From DTWD01 sp963662965 (lineage in GTDB: Bacteria; Acidobacteriota; Vicinamibacteria; Vicinamibacterales; UBA8438): a stretch of 64,000 bases of DNA. Made by a program: the position numbers and the translations under genes. Positions 17,061 to 26,614 of this stretch are shown piece by piece. The notes beneath the pieces are model-generated. The model ran no database searches. It worked only from the letters and a program-made list of their open reading frames with translations, and was not told where the DNA came from. Numbering within the stretch: position 1 is the stretch's first letter; each line of letters begins with the position of its first letter. Where the stretch lies: contig OY759970.1 of assembly GCA_963662965.1 (NCBI GenBank), forward strand, positions 2,666,001 to 2,730,000, given 5' to 3'.

Positions 17061-17135
17061 GCGGGAGTAACTCAGTGGTAGAGTCACAGCCTTCCAAGCT
17101 GTTGGTCGCGGGTTCGATCCCCGTCTCCCGCTCCA
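17061..17135 (+). tRNA. tRNA-Gly (anticodon TCC)
   Basis: Acceptor GCGGGAG/CTCCCGC, anticodon TCC in 'CAGCCTTCCAAGCTG', T-arm 'CGGGTTCGATCCCCG', discriminator T, encoded CCA. Position and anticodon match E. coli glyT. Confidence 0.95.
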
Positions 17136-17188
17136 GCCGTCGAAACGCCGTGGCCGAATCAGTCCCGTTGGACGGGAGCTGGCGTTAC

Positions 17189-17279
17189 GGGCGCGCACAG
17201 GGCGCCCGCGCCGGAGCGGGGCTTCGGGGTTTCCGCGAGCGACGGCGGCAGGGTTTTCGGGGCCGTAGGCCCAGTCTGA
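17189..17279 (+). repeat. Dispersed GC-rich intergenic repeat, copy C
   Basis: Sits inside the tRNA operon between tRNA-Gly and tRNA-Thr. Head GGGCGCGCACAGGGCGCCC, middle GGAGCGGGGCTTCGGGG, tail GGGCC-GTA-GGCCC then CAGTCTGA, ending 9 bp before the next tRNA. If transcribed, it is part of the polycistronic tRNA precursor. Confidence 0.75.
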
Positions 17280-17288
17280 TGATTGGGC

Positions 17289-17363
<75 letters not shown>

Positions 17364-17474
17364 GCCTTCGCTTGACGCGCGCCGTTGCCAGCGTCGAGCT
17401 ACGGCTGGCAGGCCAGCGTGCGCGGGAGCGAAGGCGGGCCATCGAGAGGCGTTCACGTAGAGGAGCCTACATCC

Positions 17475-18662
<1,188 letters not shown>

Positions 18663-18676
18663 CGGAGTAACGGACA

Positions 18677-18826
18677 ATGCGGGACATCGTCATTCTGGCG
18701 TGCACCGAATGCAAACGCCGGAACTACAGCACGACGAAGAACAAGCGGAAGACGACTGACCGCCTGGAGTTCAAGAAATACTGCCGGTGGTGCCGCACGC
18801 ATAAGCCACATCGGGAGACGAAATAG
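18677..18826 (+). CDS. rpmG: 50S ribosomal protein bL33
   Basis: This 49-residue protein is too short for most ORF callers; I read it as ATG 18677 to TAG 18826. It starts 'MRDIVILACTECKRRNY' and ends 'YCRWCRTHKPHRETK'. Two CxxC pairs make it the zinc-binding C+ form. The order tuf-rpmG-tRNA-Trp-secE-nusG is widespread. The stop codon overlaps the first two bases of the following tRNA-Trp, so the same transcript must serve as mRNA and tRNA precursor. Confidence 0.95.
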   Translation: MRDIVILACTECKRRNYSTTKNKRKTTDRLEFKKYCRWCRTHKPHRETK

Positions 18827-18900
18827 GCCAGTAGCTCAATTGGTAGAGCACCGGTCTCCAAAACCGGGGGCTGGGGGTTCGAGTCCCTCCTGGCCTGCCA
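18825..18900 (+). tRNA. tRNA-Trp (anticodon CCA)
   Basis: Acceptor AGGCCAG/CTGGCCT, anticodon loop CTCCAAA, discriminator G, encoded CCA. Its mature 5' end (18825) falls inside the rpmG stop codon TAG (18824-18826), so RNase P cleavage would remove two bases of the stop codon from the mRNA. Confidence 0.95.
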
Positions 18901-18970
18901 GTTAGTCGCGACGGAATACGAGACCCTGTGGCGCGAGGTTCACAGGTGTTGCCGTAGAGGAAACGACATC

Positions 18971-19225
18971 GTGAAGTCGGCCATGTTGGAACACACGCGC
19001 GATGTGTCCCCCAAGGGCATTTTCGGCTGGTATAGCCGCGCGCGGATTTTCCTCGCCCAAGTGCGTAACGAGGTGGAAAAGGTCACCTGGCCGACGTGGA
19101 AGGAAGTGCAGGCGACGACGCTTGTGGTCATCCTCGTGTCGTTCATGTTTGGCATCTATCTCTGGGGCATCGACCTCGTCTTGGGCGAACTCGCACAGAT
19201 GCTGTTCAGGGCGTTTGCGCCATGA
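18971..19225 (+). CDS. secE: Preprotein translocase subunit SecE
   Basis: SecE is the small essential subunit of the SecYEG channel. The 84-residue protein has the conserved amphipathic segment 'LAQVRNEVEKVTWPTWKEVQ' followed by a single membrane helix 'TTLVVILVSFMFGIYLWGID'. It starts at GTG 18971 with AGAGG 10 bp upstream; ATG 18983 is an alternative. The stop overlaps the nusG start (ATGA). SecY is encoded at 45538. Confidence 0.94.
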   Translation: MKSAMLEHTRDVSPKGIFGWYSRARIFLAQVRNEVEKVTWPTWKEVQATTLVVILVSFMFGIYLWGIDLVLGELAQMLFRAFAP

Positions 19226-19764
19226 CCGACGTCAGCACGAAGCAGTGGTACATCGTTCACACCTACTCCGGATTCGAAAAGAAAGTGTCGGCATCGCTGC
19301 AACAGCGGGTGCAAGCGTACGGGCTTCAGCAGGAAATCGGTGAGGTGCTCATTCCGACCGAGGACGTTGTGGAGATGCGGGGCGGCAAGAAGATCGTCAG
19401 CTCCAAACGGTTCTTCCCCGGCTACATCCTGGTCGAGATGAACATGTCGGACAATGCGTGGCACGTCGTGAAGAACACGCCGAAGGTGACAGGGTTCGTC
19501 GGCGCCGGCGCGAAACCGACGCCTCTGACCCGTGAGGAGGTTGACCAGATCCTTCATCAGGTGACGGTGGCGGCGGAGCAGCCGAAGCCGAAGTACTCGT
19601 TCGACAAGGGAGATCAGGTTCGCATCAACGAGGGGCCATTCACGAGCTTCAACGGCGTCGTCGACGATGTGAACATCGACCGCAACACTCTGAAGGTGAT
19701 GGTGACGATATTCGGGCGTGCCACACCGGTCGAGCTCGACTTCTTGCAGGTGGAGAAGATCTAG
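19222..19764 (+). CDS. nusG: Transcription termination/antitermination factor NusG
   Basis: NusG binds RNA polymerase and links it to ribosomes or Rho. The 180-residue protein starts 'MTDVSTKQWYIVHTYSGFEK', with 'GYILVEMNMSDNAWHVVKNT' in the NGN domain and a C-terminal KOW domain 'KGDQVRINEGPFTSFNGVV'. The start ATG 19222 overlaps the secE stop; a longer upstream frame exists but is inside secE. Confidence 0.97.
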   Translation: MTDVSTKQWYIVHTYSGFEKKVSASLQQRVQAYGLQQEIGEVLIPTEDVVEMRGGKKIVSSKRFFPGYILVEMNMSDNAWHVVKNTPKVTGFVGAGAKPTPLTREEVDQILHQVTVAAEQPKPKYSFDKGDQVRINEGPFTSFNGVVDDVNIDRNTLKVMVTIFGRATPVELDFLQVEKI

Positions 19765-19778
19765 AGGCGCGGAACATG

Positions 19779-19812
19779 AGGATTAGGGATCAGGGACTAG
19801 CCTAGCCCCTAG
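19779..19812. repeat. Local direct/inverted micro-repeat
   Basis: In the nusG-rplK gap, units of GGATTAGGGATCAGGGACTAG type are followed by the inverted CCTAGCCCCTAG. Same architecture as the clusters at 985, 30893, 35826 and 38739, but with its own unit. It lies 8 bp before the rplK ATG. Confidence 0.5.
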
Positions 19813-19819
19813 TTTCGGA

Positions 19820-20245
19820 ATGGCAAAAAAGGTAATCGGACTGATCAAGCTTCAGATCGCGGCCGGTAAGGCGACCCCCGCACCGCCCGTGGGGACGGCG
19901 CTCGGGCCGCACGGCGTCAACATCATGGACTTCTGCAAGGCCTTCAACGCAAAGACAGCCTGGCAGGAGGGGCTGATTATCCCTGCGGTGGTGACGGTGT
20001 ACGCCGATCGATCGTACAGCTTCATTACCAAGACGCCGCCGGCGGCGGTCCTGCTCAAGCGAGCTGCAAACATCGCCAAGGGCTCCGGCGAGCCGAACCG
20101 AACCAAGGTTGGGACGGTGACGCGGCAGCAGGTTGAGGAGATCGCGAAGACCAAAATGGTCGACCTGAATGCGAATTCGATGGATATGGCGGTCAATATC
20201 ATCGCCGGCACCGCGCGCTCGATGGGCCTGGAGGTCGAAGGGTGA
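19820..20245 (+). CDS. rplK: 50S ribosomal protein uL11
   Basis: A 141-residue L11 of normal length, starting 'MAKKVIGLIKLQIAAGKATP' with the two-domain pattern and 'TKMVDLNANSMDMAVNIIAG' at the C-terminus, which binds the GTPase-associated centre of 23S rRNA. First gene of the rplK-rplA-rplJ-rplL-rpoB-rpoC series. Confidence 0.98.
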   Translation: MAKKVIGLIKLQIAAGKATPAPPVGTALGPHGVNIMDFCKAFNAKTAWQEGLIIPAVVTVYADRSYSFITKTPPAAVLLKRAANIAKGSGEPNRTKVGTVTRQQVEEIAKTKMVDLNANSMDMAVNIIAGTARSMGLEVEG

Positions 20246-20252
20246 CGGCGAA

Positions 20253-20295
20253 GGCGCGCACGTGCGCGGGGGGGTCGGGGCGCAGCCCCGTCTAG
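20253..20295 (+). repeat. Dispersed GC-rich intergenic repeat, copy D (short)
   Basis: A minimal copy between rplK and rplA: head GGCGCGCACGTGCGCG joined almost directly to the tail hairpin GGGGC-GCA-GCCCC and CGTCTAG. It lacks the middle GAGTGGGG part. Confidence 0.65.
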
Positions 20296-20312
20296 TTCAG
20301 TCAGGTTGAATC

Positions 20313-21017
20313 ATGGCGAAGAACGGAAAGCAGTTCTCAGCGGCCAAGGCCAAGGTTGACGACAAGCTTTACTCGATCGAAGAGGCGATCCCGCTCGTGC
20401 AGAGTCTGAAGTTCGCCAAGTTCGATGAGACGGTGGAGATAGTTATGCGCCTCGGTGTGAATCCGAAGCACGCCGATCAAATGGTGCGTGGAACGGTCGT
20501 GCTGCCGCACGGACTCGGCCGCAACAAGAAGGTGCTCGTGATCGCCAACGCGGACAAGCAAAAGGAGGCAGAGAGCGCTGGGGCGGACGATGTCGGTGGC
20601 GAAGAGTTCATAGAGAAAATTCAGGGCGGTTGGATGGATTTCGAGGCGGTCGTTGCAACGCCTGACATGATGCGCGCGGTTGGCAAGCTCGGCCGGGTGC
20701 TCGGGCCGCGCGGGCTGATGCCCAACCCGAAGACGGGGACGGTGACGCTCGACGTGGCCAAAGCGGTGCAGGAGATCAAGGCCGGTAAGGTCGAGTACCG
20801 CGTCGACAAAGCGGGCGTTGTCCACGCGCCGATCGGGAAGACGTCGTTCGACACCCAGAAGCTGATTGACAACGCCAACGCGTTGGCCACAAGTGTGCTC
20901 AAGGCAAAGCCAGTGGCGGCGAAGGGCAAGTACGTCAAGGGCGTCCATCTATCGTCGACGATGGGTCCGGGCGTTCGCGTCGATACGGCGAGCGTCGAGG
21001 CCGCGGCGAAGGCATAG
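20313..21017 (+). CDS. rplA: 50S ribosomal protein uL1
   Basis: A 234-residue L1 of the stalk base. Shows 'LGVNPKHADQMVRGTVVLPH', 'GRVLGPRGLMPNPKTGTVT' and C-terminal 'YVKGVHLSSTMGPGVRVD'. In many bacteria L1 represses its own L11-L1 mRNA; no L1-site mimic was identified here, and the copy D repeat occupies the gap before it. rplJ follows after 2 bp. Confidence 0.98.
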   Translation: MAKNGKQFSAAKAKVDDKLYSIEEAIPLVQSLKFAKFDETVEIVMRLGVNPKHADQMVRGTVVLPHGLGRNKKVLVIANADKQKEAESAGADDVGGEEFIEKIQGGWMDFEAVVATPDMMRAVGKLGRVLGPRGLMPNPKTGTVTLDVAKAVQEIKAGKVEYRVDKAGVVHAPIGKTSFDTQKLIDNANALATSVLKAKPVAAKGKYVKGVHLSSTMGPGVRVDTASVEAAAKA

Positions 21018-21019
21018 GG

Positions 21020-21553
21020 ATGGCGATTACCAGAGAGCAGAAAAAAGCGCAGGTCACGGACCTCAAAGCCGAGTTCGACGGGGCCGAGAGCGTCATTCTG
21101 GTCGACTACAAGGGCCTCGACGTGCCGCAGGCCACCGAGCTCAGACGGAAGGTGCGCGATGCGCAGGCGAGCTACCGCGTGGTGAAGAACTCCATCGCGC
21201 GGCGGGCGCTCGAAGGGACGCCGTTCGAATCACTGGCGAGCCATTTCACTGGGACAACTGCGGTCGCGTACAGCAGCGCCGACCCGGTGACGCTGGCGAA
21301 AACCCTCGTCGAATTTGGAAAGACCGCGCCGGCATTGACCGTCAAGGTGGCGGTCGTGCAGGGGCAGGAGATTGAAGCGCCGGGCGTGGCCGATCTGGCT
21401 ACGCTCCCGGGCCTACCGGAGCTCCAGGCGACATTGCTGATGGTGCTCCAAGCGCCGATGACACAGCTCGTGCAGGTGCTCAACGCGGTGCCGCGCGGTC
21501 TCATGAACGTATTGAGTCAGGTCGAGAAGAAGAAGTCGGAGGAGGAAGGCTGA
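21020..21553 (+). CDS. rplJ: 50S ribosomal protein uL10
   Basis: A 177-residue L10, which anchors L7/L12 dimers. Starts 'MAITREQKKAQVTDLKAEFD', contains 'SYRVVKNSIARRALEGT' and has a C-terminal helix for L12 dimers. Only 2 bp separate it from rplA and 2 bp from rplL, so there is no room for the long L10 leader found in other bacteria. Confidence 0.98.
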   Translation: MAITREQKKAQVTDLKAEFDGAESVILVDYKGLDVPQATELRRKVRDAQASYRVVKNSIARRALEGTPFESLASHFTGTTAVAYSSADPVTLAKTLVEFGKTAPALTVKVAVVQGQEIEAPGVADLATLPGLPELQATLLMVLQAPMTQLVQVLNAVPRGLMNVLSQVEKKKSEEEG

Positions 21554-21555
21554 GC

Positions 21556-21939
21556 ATGGCTGAAGTGACCCAAGACCAAGTTGTCGACTACATCAAAGGG
21601 ATGTCGGTACTCGAACTGTCGGAGCTCGTCAAGAAGCTGGAAGAAGAGCTCGGCGTGTCCGCGGCGGCGATGCCGATCGCGGTCGCCGGTTCGGCCGCTC
21701 CGGGAGCGGCCGCACCGGCCGAGGAGCAGACCGAGTTCACCGTCAACTTGACCGACATCGGTGCAAAGAAGATCAACGTGATCAAGGCGGTTCGCGAGGT
21801 GACGAGCCTCGGTCTCAAGGAAGCCAAAGATCTCGTGGAGAGCGCACCGAAGGCGATCAAGGAAGGTATTCCGAAGGGCGAAGCAGAGGCGCTGCAGAAG
21901 AAGTTCGAAGCAGTCGGCGCCACGGTCGAGATCAAGTAG
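21556..21939 (+). CDS. rplL: 50S ribosomal protein bL12
   Basis: A 127-residue L7/L12. N-terminal dimerisation part 'VLELSELVKKLEEELGVSA', an Ala/Gly/Pro hinge, and C-domain 'INVIKAVREVTSLGLKEAKD', 'VESAPKAIKEGIPKGEAE' that contacts elongation factors. Directly follows rplJ. Confidence 0.98.
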   Translation: MAEVTQDQVVDYIKGMSVLELSELVKKLEEELGVSAAAMPIAVAGSAAPGAAAPAEEQTEFTVNLTDIGAKKINVIKAVREVTSLGLKEAKDLVESAPKAIKEGIPKGEAEALQKKFEAVGATVEIK

Positions 21940-22114
21940 GTGCGAGTCTGAGATTTGACGCTGTGTGTATGACGGGCGCCGTCCGCGCGGCGCTTCGTGT
22001 GCAACGCTTGCCCGGCTCTGTCGGGCCGGCACGCTGGCGCTTTGGCGCCCGGTCGTCGCGTATCACTGTTATCGCCACACGACCCGTTTTCTGATCGACG
22101 CAGAGGACTTCAAC
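21940..22114 (+). promoter_or_regulatory. rplL-rpoB spacer with several small hairpins
   Basis: This 175-bp gap contains GCGCCG/CGGCGC, GCCCG/CGGGC and GGCGC/GCGCC stems in a row. In other bacteria this gap holds an attenuator that lowers rpoBC expression relative to rplL; that role here is inference. The reading frame of rpoB is open through it, but there is no family support for translation of this part. Confidence 0.35.
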
Positions 22115-25100
22115 GTGAAGCATATCCTGCCCAAGAACGTCTATCGCGAGCGCATCGATTTTTCGAAGATTCGCGCCACCGTTCCGATTCCCAACCTCAT
22201 CGAGATCCAAAGGAAGTCGTACGCGCGCTTCCTCCAGATGAATCTGATGGCGGCCGAGCGTGAGGACGCTGGTCTCCAGTCGGTCTTCAAATCGGTCTTC
22301 CCGATTAGCGATTTTCGTGAGAACTCGTCGCTGGAGTTCATCGAGTATTCCATCGGCAACTGGGAGTGCAAATGTTCGCGACTCTCGGGTCTGCAGCATC
22401 TGCGGCAGCCGTGCGAAGGGTGCGGCGCGACCCTCGAAGCCGATCCGCTGGGCGAGCACGAAGTCGTGTGTCAGTCGTGCGGCCGCGCCAACAACGCCCG
22501 TGGGGTCCAGTGCGACGTCTGCGGAAACACCGTCGGCTTGAAGCTCAAGTACGACGTCGAGGAGTGTCAGGAGCGGGGCATGACCTATGCGGTCCCGCTC
22601 AAGGTCACCATCCGGCTCGTCGTCTGGAATAAGGATCCCGAGACCGGCGTGAAGACGATCCGCGACATCAAGGAGCAGGAGGTCTACTTCGGCGACATCC
22701 CGTTGATGACCGACAACGGCACGTTCATCATCAACGGCACCGAACGCGTCATCGTGTCGCAGCTGCACCGGTCGCCCGGTGCGTTCTTCCATTCCGAGGA
22801 CAAGGCCGCGTTCGTCGCTCAGATCATTCCGTATCGCGGGTCGTGGGTCGAATTCGAGTACGACGCCAAGAACTTGCTTTATGTGCGTATCGATCGCAAG
22901 CGCAAGTTCCTCGCGACGGTGTTCATGCGTGCGCTCGGACTGCGGTCGGCGGATGACATCATCCGCGCGTTCTATGTGGTCGAACGTATCGCGACCAAGG
23001 GTCCGGCGCTCGCATGGACGCTGAGCGACACGCTCGTTCGTCGGCGCATCGCCAGGGACCTTGAGGTGCCGGGGACCGACCACGTGGTGAAGGGTGGCAA
23101 GCGCTTGACACGGGCCGCGGTCGAAGGGCTCAAGGCGGCGGGCGTCGAGACGGTCGAGATTTCGGACGCGGAGCTCGAAGGCGCATTTGCCGTTTCGGAT
23201 ATCGTCGACCCAGCGACGGGAGAGGTCATTCTCGACGCCAACGAGGAGATCACGCCGCGCATCATTTCGATGGCGCAGGAGAAGGAAGTCGAGTCGATTG
23301 AGCTGTTCTTTCCCGAGGCGGATAAGGTCGGACCCGTTCTCTCGACGACGTTGAAGAAAGACGCGATTCGGACGCATGAGGAGGCGCTGATCGAGATCTA
23401 TCGGCGGCTGCGACCGGGTGACCCTCCGACGCTCGACAGTTCGCGCACGCTCTTCGAGAACATGTTCTTCAACCCGCAGAAGTACGATTTTTCCCGGGTT
23501 GGTCGGCTCAAGCTCAACACCAAACTCGAACTCGAGACCCCGCTCGATGAAAAGGTTCTGCACCCGCAGGACTTCTACGAGGTGATCAAGTATCTGCTCA
23601 CGCTTCGGCGCAGTCCGTTGAACGTCGATGACATCGACCACTTGGGGAATCGGCGCGTTCGATCGGTCGGCGAGTTGCTCGAGAATCAGTTCCGGATCGG
23701 GTTGGTGCGGATGGAGCGGGCCATCAAGGAAAAGATGTCCGTCTACCAGGAGATGGCGACGGCCATGCCGCACGACCTCATCAATGCGAAGCCGGTCATG
23801 GCGGCGATCCGCGAGTTCTTCGGGTCTTCGCAGCTTTCGCAGTTCATGGACCAGACCAATCCATTGTCCGAGATTACGCACAAACGGCGGCTCTCGGCGC
23901 TCGGTCCGGGCGGACTCTCGCGTGAGCGCGCTGGGTTCGAGGTGCGGGACGTCCACCCGACGCACTACGGCCGCATCTGTCCGATCGAGACGCCGGAGGG
24001 TCCGAACATCGGACTGATCTCGTCGCTGTCGTGTTATGCCCGGATCAACGAGTTCGGTTTCATCGAGTCGCCCTATCGCAAGGTCAAGGACGGGCGGGCG
24101 CTCGACTACGTCCACATCACGAACGCCGGCGGCACGAAATTCAAGGTCGGCGACATCGTCGAAGCGACGGAGGCCGAGGCTGAGAACTCGAGCGCGAAGA
24201 ATCGGAAGAAACACGGGGCGGAATACGATCCGTACTCGTTCTATCTCTCAGCGTGGGAGGAAGACCGGTACGTCATCGCGCAGGCCAACGCGCGGCTCGA
24301 TGACCAGGGCAACCTGATCGACGAGCGTATCAACACCCGACAGGCGGGAAATTTCGTCCTGTCGCCGCGCGACAAGATCCAATACATCGACGTGTCGCCC
24401 AAGCAACTGGTCTCGGTGGCGGCGTCGCTGATCCCGTTTCTCGAGAACGACGACGCGAACCGGGCGCTCATGGGCTCCAACATGCAACGGCAGGCGGTGC
24501 CATTGCTGCGCGCGCGCGCGCCATTCGTCGGGACCGGGATGGAGTACATCACGGCCCGCGACTCCGGGGCGGTAGTGACGGCGAAGCGTGCCGGGAGTGT
24601 GGACTTCGTCGATTCGAAGCGGATCGTGGTGCGCGTCGAAGGCGAGCAAGTGGGCGCCGCCGACCTGTCGAACGAGATGGGTGCCGATATTTACAACCTG
24701 ACGAAGTTCCGCCGATCCAATCAGAACACCTGCATCAATCAGAAGCCGATTGTGCGCGTCGGTCAGAAGGTCGACAAGGGACAGGTCCTTGCCGATGGGC
24801 CGTGCACCGAGCTCGGCGAGCTCGCGCTCGGTTGCAACGTGCTGGTCGCCTTCATGCCGTGGCGGGGGTACAACTTCGAGGACGCGATCCTGGTCTCCGA
24901 GCGCATGGTACGCGACGACTACTACACCTCGATTCACATCGAGGAGTTCGAAATCGAGTCGCGTGACACGAAACTGGGGCCTGAGGAGATCACACGCGAC
25001 ATTCCGAACGTCTCCGAGGGATTCCTCAACGACCTCGACGAGAGCGGCATTATCCGGATCGGTGCTTACGTCAAACCGTCAGACATTCTCGTGGGGAAAG

Positions 25101-26476
25101 TCACGCCGAAGGGCGAAACGCAGCTCACGCCTGAGGAAAAACTGCTCCGTGCCATCTTCGGTGAGAAAGCCGGAGATGTCCGCGACGCATCCTTGCTCTG
25201 CCCGCCCGGCATCGAGGGCATCGTCGTGGAAGTCAAGATCTTTTCCCGCAAGGGTATCGAGAAGGACGATCGGGCCAAGTCGATCGAGGCCGAAGACCTC
25301 GAGATGATGGAGAAGAACCTGCAGGATGAGATTCGGATCCTGCATGACGAAGTCAAGAAACGCCTGGTGCCGATGCTCGAGGGGCAGTCGCTGGCGGCTG
25401 ACCTTCACAACGAATTCGGCTCCGAGCGGCTTTTCGAGAAGGGGACCGTCCTGACCGGCACGATGGTGCAAGGACTCCCGTACGCCGACCTTGCGCGCGC
25501 CCATATCGATACCGACGATCCGCGGCTCGACAGCGACCTTCGGAGCCTTGAGGACCGAACTGGGCGCCAGGTCGAAGTGATTCGGCAGCTGTTCGAGGAG
25601 AAGAAGGAGAAGATACGCCGGGGCGACGAACTGCCGCCTGGTGTGATCAAGCTTGTCAAGGTCTTCGTCGCTATGAAGCGGAAGCTCTCGGTGGGCGACA
25701 AGATGGCCGGCCGACACGGAAACAAAGGCGTGATCGCGCGGATCTTGCCCGAAGAAGATATGCCGCATCTGCCCGACGGCACGCCGGTTGAGATCGTGCT
25801 CAATCCGTTGGGAGTGCCGTCGCGGATGAACGTCGGTCAGATTCTCGAGACGCATCTCGGGTGGGCGGCCCACGCCCTCGGTCTGTACTTCGCCTCGCCG
25901 GTGTTCGACGGGGCGCGGGAGGTCGAGATCAAGAAATGGCTCAAGGAGGCCGGGCTACCGACGGGTGGCAAGACGACGCTCTACGACGGCATGACGGGCG
26001 AGGCGTTCGAGCAGGACGTCACCGTCGGCTATATCTACATGTTGAAGCTATCCCACCTCGTCGATGACAAGATCCACGCGCGCTCGATCGGGCCGTACTC
26101 GTTGATCACACAGCAGCCGCTGGGCGGCAAGGCCCAGTTTGGAGGGCAGCGGTTCGGCGAGATGGAAGTGTGGGCGCTCGAGGCATACGGTGCCGCGCAC
26201 ATCCTTCAGGAGCTACTGACTGCGAAGTCGGACGACGTCACCGGTCGCGCCAAGATCTACGAAGCGATCGTCAAGGGTGACGCGTCGTTCATTCCTGGCT
26301 TGCCGGAGTCGTTCAATGTGCTCATTCGCGAGCTGCAGGCGCTGTGCTTGGACGTCGACCTGATCAAGACGAAGAAGAAGCCGATTATCGAAGCCGTGGC
26401 GACCGAGGCGGACGGCGAGGATGCGGCCGAGGCTGCCGACGGCGAAGTGGAAGTGCCGGCCGAGGCGGAGGCATAG
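22115..26476 (+). CDS. rpoB: DNA-directed RNA polymerase subunit beta
   Basis: RpoB, 1453 residues from GTG 22115, chosen because AGAGG lies 8 bp before it and the family begins near 'NVYRERIDFSKI'; the frame is open upstream to 21965. Conserved regions include 'INGTERVIVSQLHRSPG', rifampicin region 'SSQLSQFMDQTNPLSEITHK', 'GPGGLSRERAGFEVRDVHPT' and 'KMAGRHGNKGVIA'. Odd: at about residues 85-150, where E. coli has a short link, there is a cysteine-rich insertion with a CxC and three CxxC pairs (Cys85, Cys87 onward to Cys151), likely a zinc-binding module. The C-terminal 30 residues are Ala/Glu-rich. Confidence 0.98.
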   Translation: MKHILPKNVYRERIDFSKIRATVPIPNLIEIQRKSYARFLQMNLMAAEREDAGLQSVFKSVFPISDFRENSSLEFIEYSIGNWECKCSRLSGLQHLRQPCEGCGATLEADPLGEHEVVCQSCGRANNARGVQCDVCGNTVGLKLKYDVEECQERGMTYAVPLKVTIRLVVWNKDPETGVKTIRDIKEQEVYFGDIPLMTDNGTFIINGTERVIVSQLHRSPGAFFHSEDKAAFVAQIIPYRGSWVEFEYDAKNLLYVRIDRKRKFLATVFMRALGLRSADDIIRAFYVVERIATKGPALAWTLSDTLVRRRIARDLEVPGTDHVVKGGKRLTRAAVEGLKAAGVETVEISDAELEGAFAVSDIVDPATGEVILDANEEITPRIISMAQEKEVESIELFFPEADKVGPVLSTTLKKDAIRTHEEALIEIYRRLRPGDPPTLDSSRTLFENMFFNPQKYDFSRVGRLKLNTKLELETPLDEKVLHPQDFYEVIKYLLTLRRSPLNVDDIDHLGNRRVRSVGELLENQFRIGLVRMERAIKEKMSVYQEMATAMPHDLINAKPVMAAIREFFGSSQLSQFMDQTNPLSEITHKRRLSALGPGGLSRERAGFEVRDVHPTHYGRICPIETPEGPNIGLISSLSCYARINEFGFIESPYRKVKDGRALDYVHITNAGGTKFKVGDIVEATEAEAENSSAKNRKKHGAEYDPYSFYLSAWEEDRYVIAQANARLDDQGNLIDERINTRQAGNFVLSPRDKIQYIDVSPKQLVSVAASLIPFLENDDANRALMGSNMQRQAVPLLRARAPFVGTGMEYITARDSGAVVTAKRAGSVDFVDSKRIVVRVEGEQVGAADLSNEMGADIYNLTKFRRSNQNTCINQKPIVRVGQKVDKGQVLADGPCTELGELALGCNVLVAFMPWRGYNFEDAILVSERMVRDDYYTSIHIEEFEIESRDTKLGPEEITRDIPNVSEGFLNDLDESGIIRIGAYVKPSDILVGKVTPKGETQLTPEEKLLRAIFGEKAGDVRDASLLCPPGIEGIVVEVKIFSRKGIEKDDRAKSIEAEDLEMMEKNLQDEIRILHDEVKKRLVPMLEGQSLAADLHNEFGSERLFEKGTVLTGTMVQGLPYADLARAHIDTDDPRLDSDLRSLEDRTGRQVEVIRQLFEEKKEKIRRGDELPPGVIKLVKVFVAMKRKLSVGDKMAGRHGNKGVIARILPEEDMPHLPDGTPVEIVLNPLGVPSRMNVGQILETHLGWAAHALGLYFASPVFDGAREVEIKKWLKEAGLPTGGKTTLYDGMTGEAFEQDVTVGYIYMLKLSHLVDDKIHARSIGPYSLITQQPLGGKAQFGGQRFGEMEVWALEAYGAAHILQELLTAKSDDVTGRAKIYEAIVKGDASFIPGLPESFNVLIRELQALCLDVDLIKTKKKPIIEAVATEADGEDAAEAADGEVEVPAEAEA

Positions 26477-26500
26477 GCCGTTATGCACCGTGACGGCCAT

Positions 26501-26592
26501 GGCGCGCACGTGCGCGCCTCGCGGGCGCGGAGTGGGGCTTTCGGGGTCCCAACGGAGCGTCCGCGTGGGGTTTGGGGCGAAGCCCAGACTAA
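26501..26592 (+). repeat. Dispersed GC-rich intergenic repeat, copy E
   Basis: Between rpoB and rpoC. Head GGCGCGCACGTGCGCGCC, middle GGAGTGGGGCTTTCGGGG, tail TTTGGGGC-GAA-GCCC then AGACTAA. It stops 22 bp before the rpoC ATG. Confidence 0.75.
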
Positions 26593-26614
26593 CAAGGCAT
26601 AAGAAAGGGACTCC

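Noticed and set aside
17385..17474. N-terminal extension of EF-Tu copy 1
   Set aside because: The frame is open, but copy 2 has unrelated DNA before its ATG, and the family starts at 'MAKEKF'.
21965..22114. 50-residue N-terminal extension of RpoB
   Set aside because: Open by chance through a hairpin-rich spacer; a good Shine-Dalgarno precedes GTG 22115 and the family begins there.
21932..24214. 760-codon minus-strand frame opposite rpoB
   Set aside because: Antisense to conserved RpoB codons; the product has no domain and its composition is that of a shadow. The same holds for 26213-28072 and 28115-29473 opposite rpoC and 32442-34253 opposite fusA.
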